A stretch of 64,000 nucleotides of DNA from CAZYVA01 sp964650695 (GCA_964650695.1 CAZYVA010000002.1:4554-68553), one strand, 5' to 3'; positions 50,594 to 59,843 are shown, counted from the first letter of the stretch. Program-made: numbers and translations. Notes: generated by a model from the letters alone, not told the origin.

Positions 50594-51541
50594 GTGGCGG
50601 AAAAAATAGGTTTGCTGATGCTGGGTCTTATTCTCTTGATAACCGGCTGCGGCGCGAAAGAAGAAGAATCTGCGGTTGCGCAGGAGGATCCGGGTTATGA
50701 TTTCATATTGGTATGCCCGATCGTCGAAAACGAATATTGGCAGACCTGCATAGAGGGCATCCGGCAGGCGGATACGGAACTTGGCACGACTACCCAGGTC
50801 ATTGGCGCCGATATGGCGGAAGATTTCCCTACGGAAATGGCCGCGTATATGGAACAGGCCATCGCATCCGCGCCGGATGGGATCATGGGGTATGCCGGGG
50901 TAGAATCTGTCTATCCATTGATCAATAAGGCTGTCCGGCAAGGGATCCCTTTCCTTGCCATTGACAGCGATGCCCCTGACACGGACAGGGTGGCATATAT
51001 AGGTACCGATGACTATGCCGCCGGGTATTTGGCCGGTGAGACGATGGTGGATCTGACCGGCGGGACGGCGAAGATCGGGATCCTGGTCAGCGATTTTTCC
51101 GCCGAAAGGGAACTGAACATCATCCATGCCTTCCAGGACGCCATTGCGGATTATGATATGGAGATCACGGCCATGGAAGAGTCCGTTGTTGACCCGGATA
51201 TCGCGGAAGCAAACTCAAAGGCCATGCTGGAAAAACATCCGGAGATCACGGCTATGTTCAATACTGGCGGCTATAATATCACTGGAGCCGCGCAGATGAA
51301 GCAGGCGCTGGGCCTGGATGAACTGACGCTCATCGGATTTGACGATATAGAGGAAAATCTTGCTTTTGTCCGCGAAGGAGTCATCAATGCGATTTTAGTC
51401 CAGTCCCCTTACCAAATGGGTTACCAGGGCGTATATCTGCTGAAGGAATGCGTCGATAACGGCAGCCTTTCACAAGAAACCTTTGATACGGGCACGGTTC
51501 TTGTGACACAGGAAAACGTGGATTCCTATCAGGACAAATAA
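50594..51541 (+). CDS. sugar-binding lipoprotein of the ABC/LacI-like periplasmic-binding type
   Basis: 315 residues, GTG start with GGGGAAGG in front. A short lipoprotein signal peptide ends in the lipobox LITGC (Cys19). The rest is a type I periplasmic-binding-protein fold (FILVCPIVENEYWQTCIEGI, YIGTDDYAAGYLAGETM, MFNTGGYNITGAAQM, LIGFDDIEENLAFVREGV). Such proteins bind sugars such as ribose, galactose or autoinducer-2. No permease or ATPase gene is beside it, so it is an orphan that may serve a distant transporter or a sensor kinase. Its 3' end overlaps the convergent phosphoglucomutase by 13 bases. Confidence 0.85.
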   Translation: MAEKIGLLMLGLILLITGCGAKEEESAVAQEDPGYDFILVCPIVENEYWQTCIEGIRQADTELGTTTQVIGADMAEDFPTEMAAYMEQAIASAPDGIMGYAGVESVYPLINKAVRQGIPFLAIDSDAPDTDRVAYIGTDDYAAGYLAGETMVDLTGGTAKIGILVSDFSAERELNIIHAFQDAIADYDMEITAMEESVVDPDIAEANSKAMLEKHPEITAMFNTGGYNITGAAQMKQALGLDELTLIGFDDIEENLAFVREGVINAILVQSPYQMGYQGVYLLKECVDNGSLSQETFDTGTVLVTQENVDSYQDK

Positions 51542-53211
51542 TGCCCGATCGCTTCCGCCAGCTTCTCTTTCTGTGCCTGGGCTTCTGCCAGGTCTTTTCC
51601 GAGCGTCGTAAAATATGCCTTGATCTTTGGCTCTGTCCCGGATGGGCGCACCACTACTTTCGCGCCGCCCTCCAGCGAATAGATCAGCACATTCGCCGCC
51701 GGGAGCCCTGTCTCTTCCGGTTTCTGGTAATCCATAACGTTCGTTACCGGGATACCTGCAAATTCTTTCGGCGGTTCGTCCCGAAGCCCTTGCATGATGC
51801 CCGCCATCTTATCCATCCCCGTCAGCCCTGGAAATTCAAAACTGTCAACCCGGTCCAGATAACGGCCGTACTGTGCGTAGATCTCTTCCAGCCTCTGCTT
51901 CAAAGAGCTTCCGATACTCCTGTAGTAAGCCGCCATCTCGCAAATAAGCATAGAACCGATCACAGCATCCTTGTCACGTACATAAGGCCCCCCAAGATAT
52001 CCATAACTCTCCTCAAATCCAAAGATGAACCGGTCTTCTTCCCCGTCTGCCTCCAGTCTTGCAATCTGATCCCCGATCCATTTAAATCCGGTCAGGACAT
52101 TCCGCATCTCTACACCGTAATGCGCCGCCACGGCATCCGCCAGCGGCGTTGATACGATGGACTTTACCGCAACCGCTTTCTTCGGCATCGTCCCTTTCTC
52201 GATCCTGCCCGCACAGATATAATCCAAAAGCAGCACGCCGACTTCATTCCCGCTTACGAGCTCATAAGATCCGTCCGGGCATTTCATCGCGATCCCTACC
52301 CGGTCTGCGTCCGGGTCTGTCGCCAGCATCAAATCCGCATCCGTCTCCTTTGCCAGCTCCAACCCCCGTTCCAGCGCCGCAAAGATTTCCGGGTTTGGAT
52401 AACTGCAGGTTGTAAAGTAGCCATTCGGATACTCCTGATCCGGCACAATGGTAATGTCCGTCATGCCAATGTCCTTCAAAACCCGCGTTACCGGGACAAG
52501 CCCTGAACCATTCAGCGGGCTGTATACCAGCTTCAGCCCTGCGCTCCTGCAAAGCCCCGGACGTACCTGGCGGGACTCTACCGCATCATAAAAAGCTTGC
52601 TTGCAGTCATCCCTTACAAAACGGATCAGCCCCTCTTCCACGCCCTCGGCAAAGGACATACACTTTGCGCCTGTCAGGACGTCTATTTTCTGGATCTCCT
52701 CATAGACGACAGCCGCCGCGTCGTTTGTCATTTGGCAGCCGTCTGGCCCGTATGCTTTATAACCGTTGTACTGCGCCGGGTTGTGGGACGCCGTCACCAT
52801 GATGCCTGCGTTGCACCCGTAATAGCGGGTCGCGAAAGAAAGCGCCGGCACCGGCATCAACGCGTCATAGATGCGTACCCGGATGCCGTTTGCCGCCAAG
52901 ACACCCGCCGCTTCCTTTGCAAATACATCGCTTTTCAAACGGCTGTCATAGCTGATAGCAACCGTCTGGCTGCCGCCCTGTCTCTTCACCCAGTTTGCCA
53001 GCCCTTGCGTCGCCTGGCGGACAACATAAATATTCATGCGGTTTGTACCCGCCCCCAGCACGCCGCGCAGCCCCGCCGTGCCAAACTTCAGCGTAACGGC
53101 AAAGCGTTCCTTGATTTCCTCATCTTTTCCTTTGATTTTAGACAATTCCGGCTCCAGGTCCGGATCCGCCAGATCTGCTTCCAGCCACCGCTGGTACTCA
53201 TCCTGATACAT
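51529..53211 (-). CDS. pgcA: phosphoglucomutase/phosphomannomutase
   Basis: 560 residues, the long alpha-phosphohexomutase form. Active-site serine Ser142 in TASHNPAQYNG, metal-binding DPDADRVG, sugar-binding loop GFEESYGYLGG and phosphate-binding RPSGTEPK at the C-terminus are all present. It interconverts glucose 1- and 6-phosphate (PgcA role) and may act on mannose phosphates. Convergent with the lipoprotein gene. AGTGGTTAAGC before the ATG offers only a weak ribosome binding site. Confidence 0.92.
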   Translation of the reverse strand: MYQDEYQRWLEADLADPDLEPELSKIKGKDEEIKERFAVTLKFGTAGLRGVLGAGTNRMNIYVVRQATQGLANWVKRQGGSQTVAISYDSRLKSDVFAKEAAGVLAANGIRVRIYDALMPVPALSFATRYYGCNAGIMVTASHNPAQYNGYKAYGPDGCQMTNDAAAVVYEEIQKIDVLTGAKCMSFAEGVEEGLIRFVRDDCKQAFYDAVESRQVRPGLCRSAGLKLVYSPLNGSGLVPVTRVLKDIGMTDITIVPDQEYPNGYFTTCSYPNPEIFAALERGLELAKETDADLMLATDPDADRVGIAMKCPDGSYELVSGNEVGVLLLDYICAGRIEKGTMPKKAVAVKSIVSTPLADAVAAHYGVEMRNVLTGFKWIGDQIARLEADGEEDRFIFGFEESYGYLGGPYVRDKDAVIGSMLICEMAAYYRSIGSSLKQRLEEIYAQYGRYLDRVDSFEFPGLTGMDKMAGIMQGLRDEPPKEFAGIPVTNVMDYQKPEETGLPAANVLIYSLEGGAKVVVRPSGTEPKIKAYFTTLGKDLAEAQAQKEKLAEAIGHYLS

Positions 53212-53413
53212 GCTTAACCACTCCTATTTCTCTAATTTGCTTGGTGATACCAGGGTCAAATAGATCAAAATCCGATGCAAGCCTGCCTGCAAGAGGATTT
53301 TTGGATACCGGTATCATTTGGGCCAAAGGCTTTCGACCCCTACATCATAGCATGTTTTAAGGGAGATGGCAATGCGTACATTCACGATCTGGCTGGGTTC
53401 TGTGAAAAAAGAC

Positions 53414-53470
53414 TGTTAAATAATCTACTTAACAAAAACGGTTTCCAATTGTAAAAATGAATGATATAAT
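53414..53470 (+). promoter_or_regulatory. promoter region of the hydrogenase operon with inverted repeat
   Basis: TATAAT (53465-53470) with a poor -35 (TTTCCA, 53442-53447, spacer 17). Upstream TGTTAA (53414-53419) and TTAACA (53429-53434) are exact inverted halves nine bases apart. The half-sites match those of the redox regulator Rex, but the spacing is too wide for a normal Rex site. The rest of the 370-base spacer (53212-53581) shows no gene. Confidence 0.45.
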
Positions 53471-53581
53471 AAGCTTGGTTTTGCCGTTTTATGTGTTATA
53501 TGACTAAAGAACGGCTGCTGTTTCCCCATAAGCGGCTATAAACGGCAGCACACAATTATTTACGAAAAGGAAGGTGGAAGA

Positions 53582-55414
53582 ATGAGTAGGTTATCTGTAA
53601 AAGCTACAGATAAGGTGGATTCGACGACTGAGAAACTGATGAAAGAGTTTACCCAGCGCATTGTTGCAAATCCGCCTGGTGTCTGTCCGGTTGACATGCA
53701 GTTGGCATTTTTAAAGACATGCCACGCGCAGACTTGTGGCAAATGCGTGCCATGCCGTGTGGGACTGGGGAAATTGGAAGAACTTCTGGAGAGCGTATTG
53801 AACAATACGGCAACGGAAAGGACGCTGGAGTTGATTGAAAAGACGGCGACGAACATTAAAAATTCCGCGGACTGCGCGATTGGTTTTGAGTCTGCAAGGA
53901 TGGTGCTTGCCGGGTTTGAAGGGTTCAAGGAGGATTATATTTCCCATGTGCATGGGCATAAGTGCCTGGGCTCCTTTGAACAGCCGATCCCGTGCGTAAC
54001 CCTCTGTCCGGCGAACGTGGATATTCCGGGGTATATCGCCCTGGCGGGCGGAGGACGCTGCGCGGACGCGGTGCGCCTGATCCGCAAGGACAATCCGTTC
54101 CCGACCGCCTGCGCGTTGATCTGTGAGCATCCTTGCGAGGCCCGCTGCCGCCGCACGATGATTGACGACGCGGTCAATATACGGGGTATGAAGCGGTATG
54201 CGGTAGACAAGGCGAGGGCAGACCAAGTCCCGGCGCCGACGTGCGCGCCGTCCACAGGAAAGAGAGTGGCGATCGTCGGCGGAGGGCCGAGCGGCCTGAC
54301 AGCGGCTTATTTCCTGCAGCTCATGGGCCATAAGGTGACGGTGTATGAAGAAAAGGCACAGCTTGGCGGTATGCTGCGCTATGGCATCCCGAATTACCGT
54401 TTCCCAAGGGAGAGGCTGCAGGAAGATATTGACGCGATCCTCTCCACAGGGATCGAGGTGAAGCTGAATACAGATATCGGGACGGAAGAGATCTCCAGGC
54501 TCCATGAAGAGTATGACGCGGTTTACATCGCTATAGGGGCGCATTCCGATAAGAAGCTTGGATTAGAGGGCGAGGATATTGAAAATGTGATCTCCGCCGT
54601 GGATATGCTGCGGGAGATTGGGGACAACCGGTATCCGGATTTCACAGGAAAGCGTGTCGTCGTCGTCGGCGGCGGGAATGTGGCGATGGACTGTGCGCGG
54701 ACAGCCATCCGTTCCAACGCGAAGACGGTCAGCATCGTATACCGCCGCCGCCAGGATGATATGACGGCGCTCCCTGCGGAAGTGGAAGGAGCCATTGCGG
54801 AAGGGATTGAGCTTGTGACGCTGAAAGCGCCTGTCCGGGTAGAAGCGGACGCGGAAGGCAAGGTGGCGGCTCTCTGGGTACAGCCGCAGATCATCGGGCC
54901 TGTACGCAGCGGGAGGCCGGCGCCGCGAAAAGCGGAAAAGCCGGAAGAAAGGCTGGAATGCGACATTGTTTTAGTGGCGATCGGGCAGGATATCGTCTCC
55001 GCGCCGTTTGAAAAAGCCGGGCTGGCGACAAAGCGTGGCCGTATCTGCGCGGATGAAAGCGGGGCATGCAACCGCGTAGGGATCTATGCGGGAGGCGACT
55101 GCGTATCCGGGCCGGCGACCGTCATCAAAGCGATCGCGGCGGGCAAGGTGGCAGCGGCCAATATTGACGGGTTCCTTGGGTTCCATCATCCGATTTCGGT
55201 GGATATTGACATCCCGGAGCCATTACTGAATGATAAGGCGCCATGCGGCCGTGTCAACCTGGAAGAAAAAGAATCCTGGGCGCGCCGTGATAATTTTGAA
55301 GGCATTGAGTATACCATGAGCGATGAAGAAGCAATCCAGGAAGCAGGCCGCTGCTTACGGTGTGATAAGCACGGATGCGGGACATTGAGAGGAGGTCGGC
55401 AGTACGAATGGTAA
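53582..55414 (+). CDS. NuoF-type Fe-S domain fused to GltD-like NAD(P)-binding oxidoreductase
   Basis: 610 residues. Residues 1 to about 115 match the C-terminal 4Fe-4S domain of NuoF/HydB (CHAQTCGKCVPCRVGLGKLE) without the FMN/NADH part. Then comes a glutamate-synthase small-subunit-like module: a two-cluster Fe-S region (CVTLCPANVDIPGY, CALICEHPCEARCRR), an FAD site GGGPSGLTAAYF (about 232) and an NAD(P) site VGGGNVAMDCARTA (about 362), ending with CLRCDKHGCG. Its stop overlaps the hydrogenase start by seven bases, so the products very likely form one complex that links NAD(P)H to the hydrogenase. AAGGAAGG precedes the ATG. Confidence 0.88.
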   Translation: MSRLSVKATDKVDSTTEKLMKEFTQRIVANPPGVCPVDMQLAFLKTCHAQTCGKCVPCRVGLGKLEELLESVLNNTATERTLELIEKTATNIKNSADCAIGFESARMVLAGFEGFKEDYISHVHGHKCLGSFEQPIPCVTLCPANVDIPGYIALAGGGRCADAVRLIRKDNPFPTACALICEHPCEARCRRTMIDDAVNIRGMKRYAVDKARADQVPAPTCAPSTGKRVAIVGGGPSGLTAAYFLQLMGHKVTVYEEKAQLGGMLRYGIPNYRFPRERLQEDIDAILSTGIEVKLNTDIGTEEISRLHEEYDAVYIAIGAHSDKKLGLEGEDIENVISAVDMLREIGDNRYPDFTGKRVVVVGGGNVAMDCARTAIRSNAKTVSIVYRRRQDDMTALPAEVEGAIAEGIELVTLKAPVRVEADAEGKVAALWVQPQIIGPVRSGRPAPRKAEKPEERLECDIVLVAIGQDIVSAPFEKAGLATKRGRICADESGACNRVGIYAGGDCVSGPATVIKAIAAGKVAAANIDGFLGFHHPISVDIDIPEPLLNDKAPCGRVNLEEKESWARRDNFEGIEYTMSDEEAIQEAGRCLRCDKHGCGTLRGGRQYEW

Positions 55415-57144
55415 ACCTGACAATCGATCATAAAAAAATCAGCGTACCGGAGGGTACGACAATCTTAAAAGCCGCTGAAGCCGCGGGAGTACATATCCCG
55501 ACTCTTTGTTTTCTGGAGGGGATCAATGAAATCGGCGCCTGCCGTATCTGCTGCGTGGAGATCGAGGGGAAAGAAACCCTTGTCGCGTCCTGCAACACAA
55601 AGGTAGAAGAAGGGATGGTCGTATATACCAGCAGTGAAAAAGCACAGTATGCGAGAAGAATGAACCTTCAGTTTATCCTTTCACAGCACGATTTCCGCTG
55701 CGCGGCATGCCAGAGAAATGGGAACTGTTCCTTGCAGAAGGTCTGCGCGGATATGAATATCAATGAAGTCCCGTATGAGCAGTCCTATGAGCCGCTGAAC
55801 TGGGATCTCCATTTCCCGTTGATCCGCACGGTGGGGAAATGCATCAAATGTATGCGTTGCGTGCAGATCTGTGAAAAAGTCCAGGGATTGGGCGTATGGG
55901 ACATTGTCAATACAGGGCAGCGCACCAATGTGGACGTATCGAAGATGAGGAAAATCAACGAGGCCAACTGCTCCCTCTGCGGACAGTGCATTACCCATTG
56001 CCCGACCGGGGCGCTCAGGGAGCGTGACGATGTCCGCAAGGTGCTGGACGCGATCCACGACCCGAAGAAGATCGTTGTCATCCAGATCGCTCCGGCGGTA
56101 CGTGCGGCATGGGGCGACGGGCTTGGGCTTCCTCCTGAGATGGCGACGGAAAAAAGGATGGCGGCGGCCGCAAGGGCGCTGGGCGCGGATTATGTATTTG
56201 ATACGGATTTCAGCGCCGACCTGACGATCATGGAAGAAGCGAACGAGTTTCTCGAACGTTTCACGCACCATGAGGATTACAAGTGGCCGATGTATACGTC
56301 CTGCTGCCCAGGCTGGGTACGGTTCCTGAAATCCGAGTACCCGGAGATGACGGACCAGCTCTCTACCGCCAAATCGCCGCAGCAGATGTTTGGGGCGGTT
56401 GCGAAGTCCTATTTCGCGGAGAAGGTAGCGGATGTTGACCCCAATGACATTTTCTGCGTGTCCATCATGCCTTGCACAGCCAAGAAAGCAGAATGCGACC
56501 TCCCGAATATCAATGACACGGATGCGGCTAAGGATGTGGATATTGTCCTTACCACAAGGGAATTTGACCGGGTGCTGCGTTCACAACTGGTCGATCCGGC
56601 GAACCTGGAAGAGGAAGAGTTTGACTCCCCGCTTGGGACAGGGACGGGCGCTGGCGTTATCTTCGGCGCAACCGGCGGCGTTATGGAGGCAGCGCTGCGT
56701 ACCGCTTATTATGCGCTGACGAAAACGAACCCGGATCCGGATATGTTCCAGATGGTGCGCGGCCTTGACGGGATCAAGGAAGCGGAACTGAAGATTGCGG
56801 GGATCCCGTTGAAGGTGGCTGTTTCAAGCGGCCTGGCGAATACAAGGAGGCTGATCGAGAGGATCAAATCCGGCGAGGCATCCTATGACTTTGTAGAGGT
56901 TATGGCCTGTCCGGGCGGATGCGCGGGCGGAGGCGGGCAGCCGATCAATGACGGGCAGGAGCTGGCCGGTGAGCGCGGCGGCAAACTGTACGTGCTTGAC
57001 AAGAACAACCCGCTTAGGTTCTCGCATGAGAACCCATCCGTGATCGCACTGTATGATGAGTATTTGGGGGAACCATTGTCCCACAAGGCGCATAAGCTGC
57101 TGCATACAGACCATCATGGGTGGAGCATGCCGAACGAGAAGTAA
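55408..57144 (+). CDS. hydA: [FeFe]-hydrogenase catalytic subunit
   Basis: About 578 residues. N-terminal 2Fe-2S ferredoxin-like domain (CFLEGINEIGACRICCVEIE), the His-ligated cluster region (CAACQRNGNCSLQ), two 4Fe-4S clusters (CIKCMRCVQIC, CSLCGQCITHCPTGAL) and the H-cluster motifs TSCCPGWV (about 296), MPCTAKKAE (about 354) and EVMACPGGCAGGGGQP (about 498). It makes or takes up H2. The domain layout is that of NAD-linked, often bifurcating, group A hydrogenases, but no full NuoF or NuoE gene is present; the upstream GltD-like protein may replace them. ATG at 55408 lies 12 bases after GAGGAGG. Confidence 0.95.
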   Translation: MVNLTIDHKKISVPEGTTILKAAEAAGVHIPTLCFLEGINEIGACRICCVEIEGKETLVASCNTKVEEGMVVYTSSEKAQYARRMNLQFILSQHDFRCAACQRNGNCSLQKVCADMNINEVPYEQSYEPLNWDLHFPLIRTVGKCIKCMRCVQICEKVQGLGVWDIVNTGQRTNVDVSKMRKINEANCSLCGQCITHCPTGALRERDDVRKVLDAIHDPKKIVVIQIAPAVRAAWGDGLGLPPEMATEKRMAAAARALGADYVFDTDFSADLTIMEEANEFLERFTHHEDYKWPMYTSCCPGWVRFLKSEYPEMTDQLSTAKSPQQMFGAVAKSYFAEKVADVDPNDIFCVSIMPCTAKKAECDLPNINDTDAAKDVDIVLTTREFDRVLRSQLVDPANLEEEEFDSPLGTGTGAGVIFGATGGVMEAALRTAYYALTKTNPDPDMFQMVRGLDGIKEAELKIAGIPLKVAVSSGLANTRRLIERIKSGEASYDFVEVMACPGGCAGGGGQPINDGQELAGERGGKLYVLDKNNPLRFSHENPSVIALYDEYLGEPLSHKAHKLLHTDHHGWSMPNEK

Positions 57145-57170
57145 AGAACGGCTCATCAATGGTGGAAAGA

Positions 57171-57265
57171 AACGGCCGCCCCGCTTTTTGGGGGACTGTA
57201 ATGAAAGAACAGGTGCAAGTCCTTCTCATTTTGTTACAGTTCCCAAAAAACGGGGGCGGCCTGTT
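57171..57265. terminator. long inverted repeat between converging hydA and wall-hydrolase genes
   Basis: The arms (57171-57201 and 57234-57265; AACGGCCGCCCCG.. with ..CGGGGGCGGCCTGTT, and GGACTGTAA with TTACAGTTCCC) form a stem of about 30 bp with few mismatches, followed by TTTTATA. It can act as a bidirectional terminator; the length is also compatible with a remnant of a small mobile repeat. Confidence 0.7.
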
Positions 57266-57279
57266 TTATACACTCTATT

Positions 57280-58212
57280 TTACCAGAACACGTTGTCTCC
57301 TACGACAATCCCCTTTTTTCCAGTAAAAGTAGCATTGAAGTAGAGACAGTTTCTGACTTCAGCGTTTCGCTCGCCGCCGAGGACGGCCTTTGCAGCCCGG
57401 TAAGCGTCAGATGGCGGGCCCTTTTGGAGGACGTTGTCTAAGAAGCCGGAAGCTACCGGCGAAAACTGGCCGGATTGGTAAACGACCCCGCTGATGGAAT
57501 CCGGGAACTGGCTGCTTGTCACCCGGTTCATGATGACGGTGCCTACCGCGATCATTCCTTCGTAGCTGATGCCAGCCTCACATTCCAGGATGCCGGCCAT
57601 CAAAGCGATCGTTTCCGGCGACGCAATTTTCTCCTGCGTTTCAACCAGTTCTTCTTCAAGGGATCCCTGCTTGTCCTCCAGGGATTTTTGCAGGTCGGCG
57701 AGTTCTTTTTCCTGTGCGTCCAGGGCGTCCTGTTTCTGCTGTACGACATTCCGGACTTCCGTCAGTTGGGACAGCATCTCGCGGTCGTAATTGGTGATCA
57801 CGGAAATGTACTCTGCATTGTTGAGGAAATCAGCCATATCCTCTGAATGGAGCAGGATTTGCAGAAGAGAAATATTGCCTCCTTCATACATAAATTTGAT
57901 CCGTTGCTTCATGGCATCAAGCTGGTTTTGTTCGCTCAGCTTTGCTGCGGCAAGGTCGAGTTCATTTTTTTCAACCTCTTTCTGTTTTTTGCGTATTTTT
58001 TTTTCTGTCTCCTGGATGCTTTCACCGACAGAAGAGATTTCATCGTTTAATTCATTGGCATGCTCCAACAGGTCGGCATCGCTTTTTCCGCCGTCGGATG
58101 CTTTTGCATCCGCCTGGGAGATTACAAATAAAAGTAAAAAAACTGCTGTCATCGTGCGTAAGAGAAAACTTCTTACTTGTCCCGCTATTTTGCTCCGCCC
58201 CCTTTCCAACAA
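57280..58212 (-). CDS. PcsB-like coiled-coil protein with SleB-type wall hydrolase domain
   Basis: 310 residues. A signal-like hydrophobic N-terminus (MTAVFLLLFVISQADA), a long coiled coil (about 40-195) with the PcsB-type hinge RIKFMYEGGNISLLQILLHS, and a C-terminal SleB/CwlJ hydrolase_2 domain (LMAGILECEAGISYEGMIAV, VIMNRVTSSQFPDSISGVVY). Likely a secreted peptidoglycan hydrolase. The start is uncertain: TTG at 58212 gives a leader before the signal peptide. Only 17 bases after the upstream paralogue, so same operon. Confidence 0.85.
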   Translation of the reverse strand: MLERGRSKIAGQVRSFLLRTMTAVFLLLFVISQADAKASDGGKSDADLLEHANELNDEISSVGESIQETEKKIRKKQKEVEKNELDLAAAKLSEQNQLDAMKQRIKFMYEGGNISLLQILLHSEDMADFLNNAEYISVITNYDREMLSQLTEVRNVVQQKQDALDAQEKELADLQKSLEDKQGSLEEELVETQEKIASPETIALMAGILECEAGISYEGMIAVGTVIMNRVTSSQFPDSISGVVYQSGQFSPVASGFLDNVLQKGPPSDAYRAAKAVLGGERNAEVRNCLYFNATFTGKKGIVVGDNVFW

Positions 58213-58229
58213 AAAATCCCTGAGTGGCT

Positions 58230-59330
58230 TTATTTCACATATACATCTGCATAGTATGTACCGCAGGACAGCGCGGTGGAGTGGTCGTTGACATAAATAT
58301 CGATGCGTTTTCCCTTGATTGCCGTTCCGGTATCCTCCGCGATGTAAGTATGCCCATTGATCACTACCTGGGAACCCATCGGGATCACACTTGGGTCAAC
58401 AGCGATGGTACGGCCTGCGGTAGGCGTGGTGCCGGATGCGGTATTGCCGCCGCTCCACTTCCCGCAGCAGACGGAACAATTGCAGTAATGCGTGATACGG
58501 AATGAGCCAAGGTTTGTAAGGCCATCCGAAGAGGCGCTTTCCGGATCCTGGGCCTCCTCTTCCGTCTCTTCGGCGGAGGATTTCTGGGATTGTTTATCTT
58601 TTGCCGCGGAGGTTTGCGTCTGCTTTTTGGCGGCTTCGGTTGCTTTTTTTGCAGCGGCTTCCTGTTCCTGCTTTGCCTGCTCCTCTGCCAGCGCTTTCTG
58701 CGCGGCAAGGGCCTGGGCCTCCTTTGCTTTCTGGAGCTGGGCGCTGTACTTGTCCAACGCCGAGGAGGAAGAAGAAATACGCTCCTCCAAAGTGTCCGCC
58801 TGGGAGGAAAGGTCATCCTTGAGGGCTGACAATTCTTCCTGCTGCGCTTCCAGGGAAGCCTGCCTGTTTTCCACCTCTGTACGCGCCGCCTGGAACGCGT
58901 CCAGCATCTCCCGGTCATAGTCGCTGATGTTGCTCACATATTCCGCTTTATTCAGGAAATCCCCCATATCCTCAGAGGAAAGAAGAATCTGGAGCAAGGA
59001 AACATTGCCGCCCTCATACATAAATTTGATCCGTTCTTTCATAGAATCATACTGGGCGGCTTCGTCCTGGACTGCAAGCGCCAAATCCTTATGGGCCTGA
59101 TCCACTTCCCCGGCCTTTGCCTCGACGGCTTTCGTTGTCTCGTCCAACTGTCCGCTTAACGAGGAAAGCTCCTGGTTCATATCGGCAAGCTGCCCTTGCA
59201 AGGCGGAAGTCTTCTCTTCCAATTGCTGCGTGGAAGAGGCATATACAGTAACCCCGGAGACTAAGATGCAAATCCCGCACAATAAAGCAGTGCATCGGAA
59301 CATTTTTTTTGTAAATAATTTCTCTTTCAT
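58230..59330 (-). CDS. PcsB-like coiled-coil protein with 3D-type lytic domain
   Basis: About 366 residues. Signal peptide (TALLCGICILVSGVTVYASS), coiled coil (about 30-200) with hinge RIKFMYEGGNVSLLQILLSS nearly identical to the neighbour's, a low-complexity Lys/Ala/Glu/Ser linker (about 200-275), and a C-terminal 3D domain: FRITHYCNCSVCCGKWSGG, GRTIAVDPSVIPMGSQVVI, DTGTAIKGKRIDIYVNDH with its three aspartates. 3D domains are found in lytic transglycosylases such as MltA/YocH. ATG at 59330 follows AAAGG at ten bases. Confidence 0.9.
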   Translation of the reverse strand: MKEKLFTKKMFRCTALLCGICILVSGVTVYASSTQQLEEKTSALQGQLADMNQELSSLSGQLDETTKAVEAKAGEVDQAHKDLALAVQDEAAQYDSMKERIKFMYEGGNVSLLQILLSSEDMGDFLNKAEYVSNISDYDREMLDAFQAARTEVENRQASLEAQQEELSALKDDLSSQADTLEERISSSSSALDKYSAQLQKAKEAQALAAQKALAEEQAKQEQEAAAKKATEAAKKQTQTSAAKDKQSQKSSAEETEEEAQDPESASSDGLTNLGSFRITHYCNCSVCCGKWSGGNTASGTTPTAGRTIAVDPSVIPMGSQVVINGHTYIAEDTGTAIKGKRIDIYVNDHSTALSCGTYYADVYVK

Positions 59331-59446
59331 AATGTATGGCCTTTCTGTAACCTGTTTTGTAACGGTCTGCTGCAGCTTACCGTGAGAAAGTGATTTAAGA
59401 AGGAGGGGCGATTTTGCAAAGAAAACGATAAATATCATCCAGAATT

Positions 59447-59481
59447 GTTACTATGAGCGCCCCTTGGCTGTGGATCGTAAC
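59447..59481. repeat. short inverted repeat with the arms of the interspersed repeat family
   Basis: GTTACTATGAGCG at the left and GGCTGTGGATCGTAAC at the right; the right arm is the near complement of the left outer arm of repeat copy B (GTTACAATCCACGGCC). It may be a shortened member of that family. Confidence 0.5.
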
Positions 59482-59507
59482 ATAAAGTAAAGCTGCATAC
59501 AAAAATA

Positions 59508-59536
59508 ATTATACAATAAATTGCTTTATAAATCAA
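59508..59536 (-). promoter_or_regulatory. promoter of the wall-hydrolase pair
   Basis: Minus strand: TTGATT (59536-59531), 17 bases, TATAAT (59513-59508). The rest of the spacer up to 59843 contains a GC-rich inverted repeat (about 59612-59650) and no supported gene. Confidence 0.65.
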
Positions 59537-59843
59537 ATTTTGTTACAATAATATTACGGAAATAATCTTAATTTTCTCTGAAGATATGCCGGGTGGGGCG
59601 TACCTGCCGGGATGGAACGGGGAAAAACGTAAAAAAGCCCCTTCCACCTGCGTGGTTCAGACCATTATAATATATCTTTCCTTGTTTTGCAAATCGTTTC
59701 GGGCGCGGATTTCCCGAACCGTGAAAAGTAACGGGAGAGACGGTGAAAAAATATCGTTGCCAGAGGATGGCTTTGCATAGCGGGGGGTTTCCGGGGCGTA
59801 AAAGGCGGCCGGAAGAGAAGCGGCTGAGGATAACAACAAAAGG

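Noticed and set aside
53414..53434. Canonical Rex operator before the hydrogenase operon
   Set aside because: The TTAA half-sites are nine bases apart, not four as in the Rex consensus; kept only as a loose inverted repeat.
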